A model generated the notes under the pieces. That model saw only the letters and a program-made list of their open reading frames with translations. It was not told the origin of the DNA and did no database searches. A program made the position numbers and the translations under genes. Positions 45,894 to 56,196 of a DNA stretch of 64,000 nt are shown one piece after another. Source of the DNA: Pseudaminobacter sp040049255 (GTDB lineage Bacteria; Pseudomonadota; Alphaproteobacteria; Rhizobiales; Rhizobiaceae); contig NZ_JBDZDR010000010.1 in assembly GCF_040049255.1 (NCBI RefSeq), positions 62,001 to 126,000 of the forward strand, read 5' to 3'. Position 1 is the first letter of the stretch, and each line of letters begins with the position of its first letter.

Positions 45894-48501
45894 TGACGAT
45901 CCTTTGCGGCACGACGATCACCTTGCGCGGCGTCTTTCCTTCCAGCGCCTTCTGGACCGACTCCAGCTCCAGCACTGCCTTTTCGACCGCAGCTTGGTCT
46001 GCGTCGCGGGCAATTGTCAAATCCGCACGCTTCTTTCCGTTGACCTGCACCGGGTAGGTGAAGTCGTTGTCCACCACCAATGCCGGTTCGAACTGCGGCC
46101 AGGAGCGTTCCGCGACCAGATCCTTGCCGCCGAGCGCTGCCCAGCATTCCTCGGCCAGGTGCGGCATGAAGGGCGCGATGAGATGCACGAGGATTTCAGA
46201 TGCCTCGCGCGCCGCAGCCTTCAGCGCGTCGTCGCCCTTGCCTTCGGCGATCTCGCCCACCGGCCCCGCAAGGGCATTGGTGAGTTCGTAGATGCGCGCG
46301 ATGGCGCGGTTGAAGGCAAGCTTCTCGACATCCTCGCCGACCGCCTTGAGCGCCTTGTGCGCGGCCTTCGAAACCGAGCTGGCAGCACCGTCGCGCGCCG
46401 GAGCCGGCTGGACGCCGGCAAGCGCCTCGGCTGCCATGGAAATCACGCGCCAGACGCGCTGCACGAAGCGATGCGCGCCGGCCGCGCCGTCGTCTGTCCA
46501 CTCCACGTCGCGCTCCGGCGGCGAGTCCGACAGCATGAACCAGCGCGCGGTGTCGGCGCCGTAGCCGTCGGTGATCTCTTCCGGGCTCACCGTGTTCTTC
46601 TTCGACTTCGACATCTTCTCGAGCGTGCCGATGGTAGCCGGCTTACCCGTGGCGATCTCGACGGCGTGGCGTGTCGTCCCGTCGGTCTCCAGCCGCACCT
46701 CGGTCGGCGACAGCCAGCGGCCGTCCTCGGCCTTGTAGGTCTCGTGCACCACCATGCCCTGCGTGAACAGGCCCTTGAACGGTTCGGCGAGGTCCAGATG
46801 GCCCGTGTCGCGCATGGCACGGGTGAAGAAGCGCGAATAGAGCAGGTGCAGGATCGCGTGCTCGATGCCGCCGATATACTGGTCGACCGGCAGCCATTCA
46901 TTTGCAGCCTTGGGGTCGGTCGGCTCGTTTTCCCACGGCGCGGTGAAGCGGGCGAAATACCAGGACGAGTCGACGAAAGTGTCCATCGTGTCGGTTTCGC
47001 GGCGCGCGTCCTTGCCGCAGTTCGGGCACTTCACATGGCGCCAGCTGGCATGACGGTCGAGCGGATTGCCCGGCTTTTCGAAGTCGATGTCGTCCGGCAG
47101 CTTCACCGGCAGGTCGGCGCGCGGCACCGGCACCGTGCCGCAATCCTCGCAGTGGATCATCGGGATAGGGCAGCCCCAGTAGCGCTGGCGCGAGATGCCC
47201 CAGTCGCGCAGGCGGAAATTCACCTTGCGCTCGCCCACGACGTGGTTGCCGATGGACTTCTCGCCCAGGCGCTTCGCAACCTCTTCAAAAGCCTGCTTGG
47301 GCTTCATGCCGTCCAGGAAGCGCGAATTGATCATCACGCCGTCGTCGGTATAGGCTTCCTCGGTGACCTGGAAGGTCGCCGCATCCGCGCCTTCCGGCAT
47401 CACCACCGGGATCGCCGGCAGGCCGTATTTGTTGGCGAAGTCGAGGTCGCGCTGGTCGCCCGAGGGGCAGCCGAAGATCGCGCCCGTGCCGTAGTCCATC
47501 AGCACGAAATTCGCCACATAGACCGGCAGCGTCCAGCTGTCGTCGAAGGGGTGGACGACACGGATGCCGGTGTCAAAACCCTTCTTCTCGGCGGTTTCGA
47601 GAACTGCCACCGAGGTGCCCATGTGATGCACGTCCTCGATGAAGGCGGCAAGCTCGGGGTTTTTCTCGGCGGCCTTCTTGGCCAGCGGGTGGTCGGCGGC
47701 AACCGCCATGAAGGAGGCGCCGAAGATCGTATCGGGGCGGGTGGTGTAGACTTCCAGCTCGGTCTCGCCATTGGGCGCGGTGCCTTCGGCGATCGCCCAG
47801 CGGATCAGCATGCCTTCCGAGCGGCCGATCCAGTTCGACTGCATGGTGCGAACCTTCTCGGGCCAGTCGTCCAGGCCTTCCAGGGAATCCAGCAGGTCCT
47901 GCGCATAGTCGGTGATCTTGAAGAACCACTGCGTCAGCTCGCGCTGCTCGACCAGCGCGCCCGAGCGCCAGCCGCGCCCGTCGATGACCTGCTCGTTGGC
48001 GAGCACCGTCATGTCGACGGGGTCCCAGTTGACCTTTGACGACTTGCGCGTGACCAGCCCCTTCTCGACCATGTCGAGGAACAGCATCTGCTGGCGGTGG
48101 TAGTAGTCGACGTCGCAGGTGGCGAACTCGCGCGACCAGTCGATCGACAGGCCCATCACCTTCAGCTGCGCGCGCATGGTGGCGATGTTGTCGTAGGTCC
48201 AGTCCTTGGGATGGACCTTGTTCTGCATGGCGGCGTTCTCGGCCGGCATGCCGAAGGCATCCCAGCCCATCGGGTGCAGCACGTTGAAGCCCTTGGCGCG
48301 CTTGTAGCGGGCCACCACGTCGCCCATCGTGTAGTTGCGGGTGTGACCGATATGGATGCGCCCCGACGGATAGGGGAACATCTCCAGCACGTAGTATTTC
48401 GGGCGCGGGTCGTCGTTCTTCGCTTCGAAGAGCTTCTTGGCGTCCCAGGCCTTCTGCCATTTGGGCTCGGTCGCGCGCGGATTGTATCGTTCGGTTGCCA
48501 T
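45880..48501 (-). CDS. leuS: Leucyl-tRNA synthetase
   Basis: Class I aminoacyl-tRNA synthetase, 873 residues from ATG 48501. HIGH motif H50-I-G-H, editing domain (CP1) in the middle with a threonine-rich TTRPDTIFGASF segment, zinc-like cysteines, and KMSKS near residue 628 (EKMSKSKKN). The frame is open to 48582, but MATERYNPRATEPKWQ is the standard N-terminus. It is divergent from the YggS-family gene. Confidence 0.97.
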   Translation of the reverse strand: MATERYNPRATEPKWQKAWDAKKLFEAKNDDPRPKYYVLEMFPYPSGRIHIGHTRNYTMGDVVARYKRAKGFNVLHPMGWDAFGMPAENAAMQNKVHPKDWTYDNIATMRAQLKVMGLSIDWSREFATCDVDYYHRQQMLFLDMVEKGLVTRKSSKVNWDPVDMTVLANEQVIDGRGWRSGALVEQRELTQWFFKITDYAQDLLDSLEGLDDWPEKVRTMQSNWIGRSEGMLIRWAIAEGTAPNGETELEVYTTRPDTIFGASFMAVAADHPLAKKAAEKNPELAAFIEDVHHMGTSVAVLETAEKKGFDTGIRVVHPFDDSWTLPVYVANFVLMDYGTGAIFGCPSGDQRDLDFANKYGLPAIPVVMPEGADAATFQVTEEAYTDDGVMINSRFLDGMKPKQAFEEVAKRLGEKSIGNHVVGERKVNFRLRDWGISRQRYWGCPIPMIHCEDCGTVPVPRADLPVKLPDDIDFEKPGNPLDRHASWRHVKCPNCGKDARRETDTMDTFVDSSWYFARFTAPWENEPTDPKAANEWLPVDQYIGGIEHAILHLLYSRFFTRAMRDTGHLDLAEPFKGLFTQGMVVHETYKAEDGRWLSPTEVRLETDGTTRHAVEIATGKPATIGTLEKMSKSKKNTVSPEEITDGYGADTARWFMLSDSPPERDVEWTDDGAAGAHRFVQRVWRVISMAAEALAGVQPAPARDGAASSVSKAAHKALKAVGEDVEKLAFNRAIARIYELTNALAGPVGEIAEGKGDDALKAAAREASEILVHLIAPFMPHLAEECWAALGGKDLVAERSWPQFEPALVVDNDFTYPVQVNGKKRADLTIARDADQAAVEKAVLELESVQKALEGKTPRKVIVVPQRIVNVVA

Positions 48502-48645
48502 CGGATGTTTTTCACTTAAAAGCGTGCATGGAACCGGGGCGAAAACCCGCGGTTCAGGAAATCGTTGTCGGGTGTTCATCATGGATTCCCGGACCCGTCA
48601 ACTCCGGCAGGGCCGGAGCCGGGCAAAAAGCAGCAGGGCCAGGGC

Positions 48646-49308
48646 ATGGAAAAGTCGGTGGAACAGCTTCTCGAGGTCAAGCGAAAGATTGCCGCCGCCG
48701 AGCGCGAGGCGGAGCGCCCGGATGGCTCAGCAACGCTTGTGGCCGTCTCCAAGACCTTCGATGCCGACGCCATCCACCCCGTGCTCGAAGCGGGCCAGCG
48801 TGTGTTCGGCGAGAACCGCGTGCAGGAAGCGCAAGGCAAGTGGCCGGCGCTGAAGCAGGAATTCCCGGATATCGAACTGCACCTCATAGGCCCGCTGCAA
48901 TCCAACAAGGCCAAGGAAGCCGTCGCCCTGTTCGACGTCATCGAAACCGTCGACCGCGAGAAGATCGCCGCAGAGCTGGCCAAGGAGATTGTCAGGCAGG
49001 GCCGCGCGCCAAAGCTCTACGTCCAGGTCAACACCGGCTCGGAGCCGCAGAAGGCCGGCATCGAGCCGCGCCAAGCGGTGGAATTCGTCAAGCGCTGCCG
49101 TGACGTTCACAATCTCGCGATCGAAGGCCTGATGTGCATCCCGCCGGCGGAGGAAAACCCCGGCCCGCACTTCGCGCTGCTCGAAAAGCTGGCGCGGGAG
49201 GCCGGGGTCGAGAAGCTGTCCATGGGTATGTCTGGCGACTACGACATCGCCGTCGCATTCGGCGCCACCAGCGTGCGCGTCGGCTCGGCGATTTTCGGCG
49301 CCAGGTAA
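48646..49308 (+). CDS. YggS-family pyridoxal phosphate homeostasis protein
   Basis: A 220-residue single-domain PLP-binding protein with an alanine racemase-like TIM barrel. K36 in LVAVSKTFDAD is the PLP lysine, and HLIGPLQSNK and GLMCIPP are family motifs. SMGMSGDYDIAVAFGATSVR near the C-terminus binds the phosphate. It helps balance PLP and amino/keto acid pools; it is not a known enzyme. I chose ATG 48646; an earlier ATG at 48565 would add 27 non-conserved residues. Confidence 0.94.
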   Translation: MEKSVEQLLEVKRKIAAAEREAERPDGSATLVAVSKTFDADAIHPVLEAGQRVFGENRVQEAQGKWPALKQEFPDIELHLIGPLQSNKAKEAVALFDVIETVDREKIAAELAKEIVRQGRAPKLYVQVNTGSEPQKAGIEPRQAVEFVKRCRDVHNLAIEGLMCIPPAEENPGPHFALLEKLAREAGVEKLSMGMSGDYDIAVAFGATSVRVGSAIFGAR

Positions 49309-49358
49309 CTCCCGTGGCGGCGGGCCGCGCCAGCCTTGCCATACTGGACGAACAAACA

Positions 49359-49390
49359 AAAAGGCCGGAGTAACCTCCGGCCTCTTTCAT
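49359..49390. terminator. Bidirectional terminator between YggS gene and livK
   Basis: A 9-bp perfect stem (AGGCCGGAG with CTCCGGCCT) and loop TAAC. A-rich sequence on the left gives a T run for the minus-strand gene, and CTTTCATTT on the right serves the plus strand. Confidence 0.87.
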
Positions 49391-49407
49391 TTGCGCCCCG
49401 TTGAAGC

Positions 49408-50520
49408 TCAGTCGACGGAGACGATCTTGCCGTCTTCCCACTTGAACAGCGAGAAGCTCGGCGAGCTGAGGTCGCCGTTTTCGCCATAGGTCAGCTTGCC
49501 GATGGCAGTGGCAATCGGCTCGCCCGACTTGATCGCAGCGGCGACCGCTGCCGTATCGTCGGCCTTGCCGGCCTTTTCGATGCCCGCCTTGAGAACCTCG
49601 ACCGCCGCATAGGCGTTGAGCGTGAAGGCTTCCGGCGGAACGCCCTTGTCCTTCAGCACCTGCACGGCTTCGGCCGAATCCGGGTTCTTCAGCGCATCGG
49701 TGGCGTTGGTGAACAGCGTGCCGGCAGCCGCCTGGTTGCCGATCGCCCAGTATTCGGTGTTGGAGAGGCCTTCGCCGCCGATGATCTGCGCCGTCACGCC
49801 GGCGTCGGCGAGCTGGCGGGCAAGCAGGCCGCCTTCGGGGTGGTAACCGCCGAAATAGATGACCTCGGCGCCGTCCTTCTTCAGACGACCCACAATGGCC
49901 GAGAAGTCCTTCTCGCCCGCGGTAAGCCCTTCATAAAGCACTTCGTTGACGCCGCCGGCATTGAGAACGGACTTGAAGGAGTCGGCAAGCCCCTTGCCGT
50001 AGGTTCCCTTGTCGTGGATGACGGCGATCTTCTTGTCCTTCATGTGCTCGAGGACGTATTTGGCCGCCACCTCGGCCTGCTGGTCGTCGCGGCCGCAGGT
50101 GCGCAGCACATTGGCCAGGCCACGGTTGGTCAGATCCGGCGCGGTGGCGGTCGGCGTCACCATCAGCACGCCGTTTTCGGCGAAGACGTCCGAAGCGGGC
50201 ATCGCAACGCCCGACGTCACCGGGCCGACGACATAGTGTACGCCGTCACCCACCAAATTGTTCGCGGCCGACACGCCCTGCTTGGGATCGCCGGCATCGT
50301 CGGCCAGCTTGAGCACGACCTTTTCGCCGAGAATGCCGCCATTCTTGTTGATCGTGTCCACGGCCGCCTCGGCGCCGTTCTTCACCTGGTCGCCATAGGC
50401 GGCGACGGGACCGGTCAAAGGCGCCACCAGGCCGATCACGACATCCGCACGCGCGGACGACGCCGCAACGACCAGGGACGCGGCGAATGCAACGCCGGCA
50501 AGCAGTTTCTTTGTATTCAC
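49408..50520 (-). CDS. livK: Branched-chain amino acid ABC transporter binding protein (second copy)
   Basis: A 370-residue periplasmic binding protein of the same family as livJ. The signal peptide is residues 1-25 (ends ASSARA). The mature start DVVIGLVAPLTGPVAAYG, the CGRDDQQAE motif and IAVIHDKGTYGKGLAD are shared with livJ, yet the two differ widely. No permease or ATPase gene adjoins it, so it may use the LivHMGF channel at the window start or another one. The 207-base gap upstream of its start has no gene. Confidence 0.93.
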   Translation of the reverse strand: MNTKKLLAGVAFAASLVVAASSARADVVIGLVAPLTGPVAAYGDQVKNGAEAAVDTINKNGGILGEKVVLKLADDAGDPKQGVSAANNLVGDGVHYVVGPVTSGVAMPASDVFAENGVLMVTPTATAPDLTNRGLANVLRTCGRDDQQAEVAAKYVLEHMKDKKIAVIHDKGTYGKGLADSFKSVLNAGGVNEVLYEGLTAGEKDFSAIVGRLKKDGAEVIYFGGYHPEGGLLARQLADAGVTAQIIGGEGLSNTEYWAIGNQAAAGTLFTNATDALKNPDSAEAVQVLKDKGVPPEAFTLNAYAAVEVLKAGIEKAGKADDTAAVAAAIKSGEPIATAIGKLTYGENGDLSSPSFSLFKWEDGKIVSVD

Positions 50521-50727
50521 GTCAATCCTCCTCCGAATAACCTCAGAAAACCCTCAGGAATACTGGGCTCGACCAAGTCTGTATTCGCGCATAGCCATTC
50601 GCCGTCGCATTGGCAATCAGCCACGCCCGACAGGTCACAGGCTCATAGCCTAGCCCAGCATGGCCGCACCAACAATGGCGCTACCGGCGCCAGCGTGTTT
50701 CCTCTACGTCAATGCATCACCCGGGCT

Positions 50728-51879
50728 TCACGCCATGCGCTCGGGAGAGACCCTTTTTGCCTTGCGGGTGTAGTAATGCGACACGCGGGGATGGTGGCCG
50801 AGCGACGGCGGCCGATAGCCATTGCCCTCAAAGCGCTTTTCGATTTCATGGCACAATGCTGCCCGGTCGACCGCCTCGGCCATGATGGACCGGGTGCCGG
50901 GGGTCCAGAACCTGCCGAAACCCGTCCGCTCGTCATGGGTCCGGCCAAGTACCTTGCCATCGGCTGTCACGGGGATGGGAATCTGAAGCCCGACGAGGCT
51001 GCGCAGGCGGCCCAGCATCCATGCCAGCGCCAGATCGGCCAGCCGATTGTCATCGCCATAGCCGCCGCCGACATCGGAATGCACGCCCGGGAACCAGCAT
51101 TGTTCGATGATCTGGCCGGAACCGCTGGCGTCGTCCCACAAGACGGGAGCGAAGACCTTGCGGTTCTCGTCGATCGACAAGGCGTGGAGCCCGACAGGAA
51201 CGCGGGTGGACAATTCCGTGTCGTGGAACTCGTGCCGATAGGGGTTCACCACGTTCATGATGCCGGGCAACCCCAGCGCCTTGACGGTATCGAAGACGCC
51301 GATCACATCAGGCGCCACCGGGGCAGCACCATATTTGCTGGCAAAAGCTTTCCCGGCCGATTTCCGCTGCGCCGCATCCCTGATCTTGTAGGCCGCGACC
51401 GCCTCCTCGGCGATCTGCCGGCGGCGGGCGGCGTCTTGGCTGTTCCTGTCTTGCGAAAGCCGGACACCGCCCTCCAGGGTCGCAATGCCGCATGTCGAAA
51501 GCACGCCGCCAAGGCACCGCACGGTATAGGCGCCGCGGCTGAAGCCGAAGAAACCGATCCTCATGCCGGGCTCCCAGCGCTCCATCAACGCTTCGTAGCA
51601 CTCGACGATATTGGCCGTGATGCCCCAGCCGGTTGCCTTGCTCCACAGGTTGCGCAGCTTGCGGGTCAGGGAGTCGGCTCCGGCAGCCAGCGCCTCGTCG
51701 TCGTCCGCAGGCTCCGGAGGGGCGCCAAGACCCGCGTCATAAAACACTTCGAAGCCCGGCAGTCCTTCCGCGGCGAGAAACATGCGAAACACATTTGTGT
51801 TCAGGGCAGAGGCATCGTCCCTCACGCCACGCTGGCCTGTGCCATCGGAGAAGATCAGGCACCATTTTTCGTCAGACAT
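50728..51879 (-). CDS. DUF2235 (Tle1-like) alpha/beta hydrolase
   Basis: A 383-residue protein with the DUF2235 opening IFSDGTGQ (residues 9-16) and the nucleophile elbow GFSRGAY with S114. FPGVHSDVGGGYGDD carries the expected acid and the region next to the catalytic histidine. The family includes type VI secretion phospholipase effectors (Tle1), but also many stand-alone cytoplasmic proteins. No signal peptide, VgrG, PAAR or immunity gene is near. I chose ATG 51879 with GGGGG five or six bases upstream. The substrate is unknown. Confidence 0.88.
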   Translation of the reverse strand: MSDEKWCLIFSDGTGQRGVRDDASALNTNVFRMFLAAEGLPGFEVFYDAGLGAPPEPADDDEALAAGADSLTRKLRNLWSKATGWGITANIVECYEALMERWEPGMRIGFFGFSRGAYTVRCLGGVLSTCGIATLEGGVRLSQDRNSQDAARRRQIAEEAVAAYKIRDAAQRKSAGKAFASKYGAAPVAPDVIGVFDTVKALGLPGIMNVVNPYRHEFHDTELSTRVPVGLHALSIDENRKVFAPVLWDDASGSGQIIEQCWFPGVHSDVGGGYGDDNRLADLALAWMLGRLRSLVGLQIPIPVTADGKVLGRTHDERTGFGRFWTPGTRSIMAEAVDRAALCHEIEKRFEGNGYRPPSLGHHPRVSHYYTRKAKRVSPERMA

Positions 51880-52038
51880 GAGCACCCCCGAAAAAGAACC
51901 CAATGGAAGCTTACTAACAACACCTCCATTCAGCAATGGAATCTGCTGCCAAGCAGCAATATTGCTCGCGGCTCAAGTGTGCCATTTATGAAAAACGCGA
52001 TCTATTGATCGCAAAACCGGGACCAATTCTTACATCAA

Positions 52039-52314
52039 TCAATGCGGCAGCAGGAATTCGCCGTCGACGTTGCGCCATTCGTTCGGGGCAATGAGCCGCC
52101 TGTGCACGTAACGGACCGAATGCAGGGGCCCCTCGAGCCTCTCCTCCCAGAAGCGGATGAACCGGAACAATCCAGGGAACTCGGGCGCCAGGTCGTAATC
52201 CTGCCAGACGAATGTCTGCAGCAGATGCGGATGATCGGGCATGTGGTAGAGAAACTGCGCCGTTGTGAGCCCATAGCCGTTGAGCATGAGTTCCAGTTCG
52301 GAAATATCCTGCAT
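52039..52314 (-). CDS. Usg family protein
   Basis: A 91-residue cytoplasmic protein. GYGLTTAQFLYHMPDHPHLL, FVWQDYDLAPEFP and EGPLHSVRYVHRRLI are typical of the alphaproteobacterial Usg family. The family has no known biochemical function. The upstream gap to acs holds the divergent promoter. Confidence 0.88.
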   Translation of the reverse strand: MQDISELELMLNGYGLTTAQFLYHMPDHPHLLQTFVWQDYDLAPEFPGLFRFIRFWEERLEGPLHSVRYVHRRLIAPNEWRNVDGEFLLPH

Positions 52315-52613
52315 GGCCTTTCACCCGCCTCCTTCCGATTTATCCCACTATAGCGGATCATACGGCTGGATGTTCCAACGTCAACGTGAACGCGCCCCGC
52401 GCCAAAGGGTTTCAGGCGTCAAATCAATAACTTGGCAGCACTCGTAAAGAAGAGTGCCAGTGCGGGGCGGACGAGTGCCGGAGCTTGCGTTTTCCTCGAC
52501 GCCGGGCATTCTCCGGGTCTAATATTGTTACTATTGGCGGAATGATATTAATTGAGCCCGAACATGGAGCGCGCCACCGCGCGGTCGGTGCGCGAGAATC
52601 GTGGGGAGTGAAA
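52315..52613. other. Divergent usg-acs intergenic region
   Basis: About 299 bases without a supported gene. A short stem-loop, GCACTC at 52438-52443 and GAGTGC at 52452-52457, is present. GGGGAG before the acs ATG is the only clear signal. I cannot assign a promoter. Confidence 0.5.
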
Positions 52614-54569
<1,956 letters not shown>

Positions 54570-54585
54570 CTCGCCACTTGCACAG

Positions 54586-54643
54586 CGGATCACCGGCCCC
54601 CACATTGGGCGACATGTTCAACCAATCGAAAGGAGGTGATCCG
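54586..54643 (+). promoter_or_regulatory. Extended Shine-Dalgarno with a local anti-SD-like complement
   Basis: AAAGGAGGTGATCC at 54629-54642 is a 14-base perfect complement of the 16S rRNA 3' end consensus. Upstream, CGGATCACC at 54586-54594 is a perfect complement of GGTGATCCG at 54635-54643. The two could pair across a 40-base loop and hide part of the ribosome binding site and the bases next to the start codon. The pairing is visible; regulation is inferred. Confidence 0.55.
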
Positions 54644-54715
54644 ATGTCGAGTGATTTCGTTTTCCTGCGTGAGGTCTCGGCGGATTGCCTTCGCGGGGAG
54701 CAGCCTCTCCGTTGA
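54644..54715 (+). CDS. 23-residue peptide ORF downstream of acs
   Basis: ATG to TGA, 23 codons, starting MSSDFVFLREVSADC and ending in Gln-Pro-Leu-Arg. The Shine-Dalgarno match is as strong as possible, with seven bases to the ATG. No downstream gene lies on this strand before the terminator at 54785, so it is not a leader peptide of a following gene. It may be translated from a small RNA or from the acs 3' end. It has a single cysteine and no signal peptide or membrane span. I do not recognise a function. Confidence 0.6.
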   Translation: MSSDFVFLREVSADCLRGEQPLR

Positions 54716-54784
54716 AGTGCATGACGTGCGGCAGGCGAGCTCTTGAGAGCCCTTGCTGACGACCGCACGCCGGACGAAAGAACG
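54716..54784 (+). ncRNA. Structured tail of the sORF transcript
   Basis: CGTGCGG at 54725-54731 pairs perfectly with CCGCACG at 54763-54769. Inside, GCTC (54739-54742) and GAGC (54747-54750) form a small hairpin with loop TTGA. With the terminator that follows, this suggests a stable RNA 3' part. Whether an independent transcript exists is unknown. Confidence 0.4.
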
Positions 54785-54818
54785 GGCCGCCGCTTCACAG
54801 GAAGCGGCGGTCTTTTTT
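54785..54818 (+). terminator. Strong Rho-independent terminator
   Basis: A 10-bp perfect stem (CCGCCGCTTC with GAAGCGGCGG), loop ACAG, then TCTTTTTTG. It ends the sORF unit, 70 bases past its stop. Confidence 0.93.
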
Positions 54819-54843
54819 GTCTCCTGTCGACAGCGGCCAGATG

Positions 54844-55071
54844 TCAGAAGTCGCTGGCGATGCCTTTTATTTCCCAGTCGCCATAGCGCACCGGTTCCTT
54901 GCCGCCGCGCCCGCCCAGCTCGCGCGGCAGTGACGCCTCCTGCTCGAGATAGGCCTTTCGGCGCGCCTCGGCTTCCTGCAACGCCCGCTCGGCGGCCGGC
55001 GTCAGTTTCTTCGGTTCGGGCGTGGCTTCGGCGGCCTCCATTTCGGCGCCTTTTGCGAGTTGCTCAGCCAT
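54844..55071 (-). CDS. DUF1674 protein, SDHAF4-like succinate dehydrogenase assembly factor
   Basis: A 75-residue protein. The N-terminal half is charged and helical; the C-terminal part GGRGGKEPVRYGDWEIKG ending SDF is the DUF1674 signature. The mitochondrial relative SDHAF4 binds the flavinylated SdhA subunit and aids assembly. A similar role is likely from family knowledge. Convergent with the sORF unit and divergent from htpX. Confidence 0.9.
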   Translation of the reverse strand: MAEQLAKGAEMEAAEATPEPKKLTPAAERALQEAEARRKAYLEQEASLPRELGGRGGKEPVRYGDWEIKGIASDF

Positions 55072-55179
55072 GGAAACTCCTGGCGATGTGATTGAAACCT
55101 GACGAGTTGCTACCCATCATATAGCCAAAGATGGACCTGGGATCGACTCGTTCCGGCGGGCCCCAACTGGAGACCACGA

Positions 55180-56196
55180 ATGAATCTCATTCGCACCGCA
55201 ATGCTGTTGGCCTTCATGACCGCGCTGTTCATGGCAGTTGGCTATCTGATCGGCGGCGCCAACGGCATGATGATCGCCTTCCTGATCGCTGCGGCAACAA
55301 ACCTGTTCAGCTATTGGAACGCCGACAAGATGGTTCTGAGCATGAACCATGCGGTCGAGGTCGACGAGCGCAGCGCCCCGGAATACTACGCCATAGTGCG
55401 CGAGTTGGCGAAAAGGGCGGGCCTGCCCATGCCCAAGGTCTATCTCATCGACAATCCGCAGCCCAATGCCTTCGCCACCGGGCGCAACCCGCAGAACGCG
55501 GCGGTCGCGGCCACCACCGGCCTGCTGGAACGGCTCTCGCACGAGGAAGTAGCCGGCGTGATGGCGCACGAGCTTGCCCATGTGCAGAACCGCGACACGC
55601 TGACCATGACGATCACCGCCACGCTGGCCGGCGCCATCTCCATGCTGGCCAACTTCGCCTTCTTCCTCGGTGGCGGAAGCAACCGCGAAAACAACAATCG
55701 GCTAGGCATGGTGGGCATGCTGGTGGCGGTCATCGTCGCGCCCTTTGCCGCCATGCTGGTGCAGATGGCGATCAGCCGCACCCGCGAATATTCGGCAGAC
55801 CGCCGCGGCGCGGAAATCTGTGGCCAACCGCTGTGGCTGGCTTCAGCCCTTGACAAGATCGCCCGCAGCGTCGAACGCATCCACAACCCCGAAGCAGAGC
55901 GCAATCCCGCCATGGCGCCTCTATTCATCATCAATCCGCTTTCCGGCGAGCGCATGGACAATCTGTTTTCAACCCACCCCGACACCGAAAATCGCATAGC
56001 TGCGCTGCAGGAAATGGCCCGTGAAGGCATGGGCGGCGGCGGCATGAGCAGCCGCGACGTGAACATTCGTCCGAGCGCGCCGCGCGACACCGCTCCGCGC
56101 GGCGAAGGCGGACCATGGGGCTCGCCTAAGCCTTCGGAGCCCGATTCCGGGCCTTGGGGACGCAATCCCACCGGGCCGAAGGGTCCGTGGTCGTGA
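55180..56196 (+). CDS. htpX: Membrane zinc metalloprotease HtpX
   Basis: A 338-residue inner-membrane protease that degrades misfolded membrane proteins. Two N-terminal spans (residues 5-45), the zinc site H130-E-L-A-H134 (AHELAHVQNRD), two more spans, and the third ligand glutamate in REYSADRRGAE near residue 206. The last 50 residues are Gly/Pro/Ser-rich and unstructured, longer than in E. coli HtpX. The stop overlaps the rsmB start by three bases (GTGA). Confidence 0.95.
   Translation: MNLIRTAMLLAFMTALFMAVGYLIGGANGMMIAFLIAAATNLFSYWNADKMVLSMNHAVEVDERSAPEYYAIVRELAKRAGLPMPKVYLIDNPQPNAFATGRNPQNAAVAATTGLLERLSHEEVAGVMAHELAHVQNRDTLTMTITATLAGAISMLANFAFFLGGGSNRENNNRLGMVGMLVAVIVAPFAAMLVQMAISRTREYSADRRGAEICGQPLWLASALDKIARSVERIHNPEAERNPAMAPLFIINPLSGERMDNLFSTHPDTENRIAALQEMAREGMGGGGMSSRDVNIRPSAPRDTAPRGEGGPWGSPKPSEPDSGPWGRNPTGPKGPWS

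Noticed and set aside
50728..51879. DUF2235 gene as part of a type VI secretion island
   Set aside because: No structural, spike or immunity genes are present on either side.
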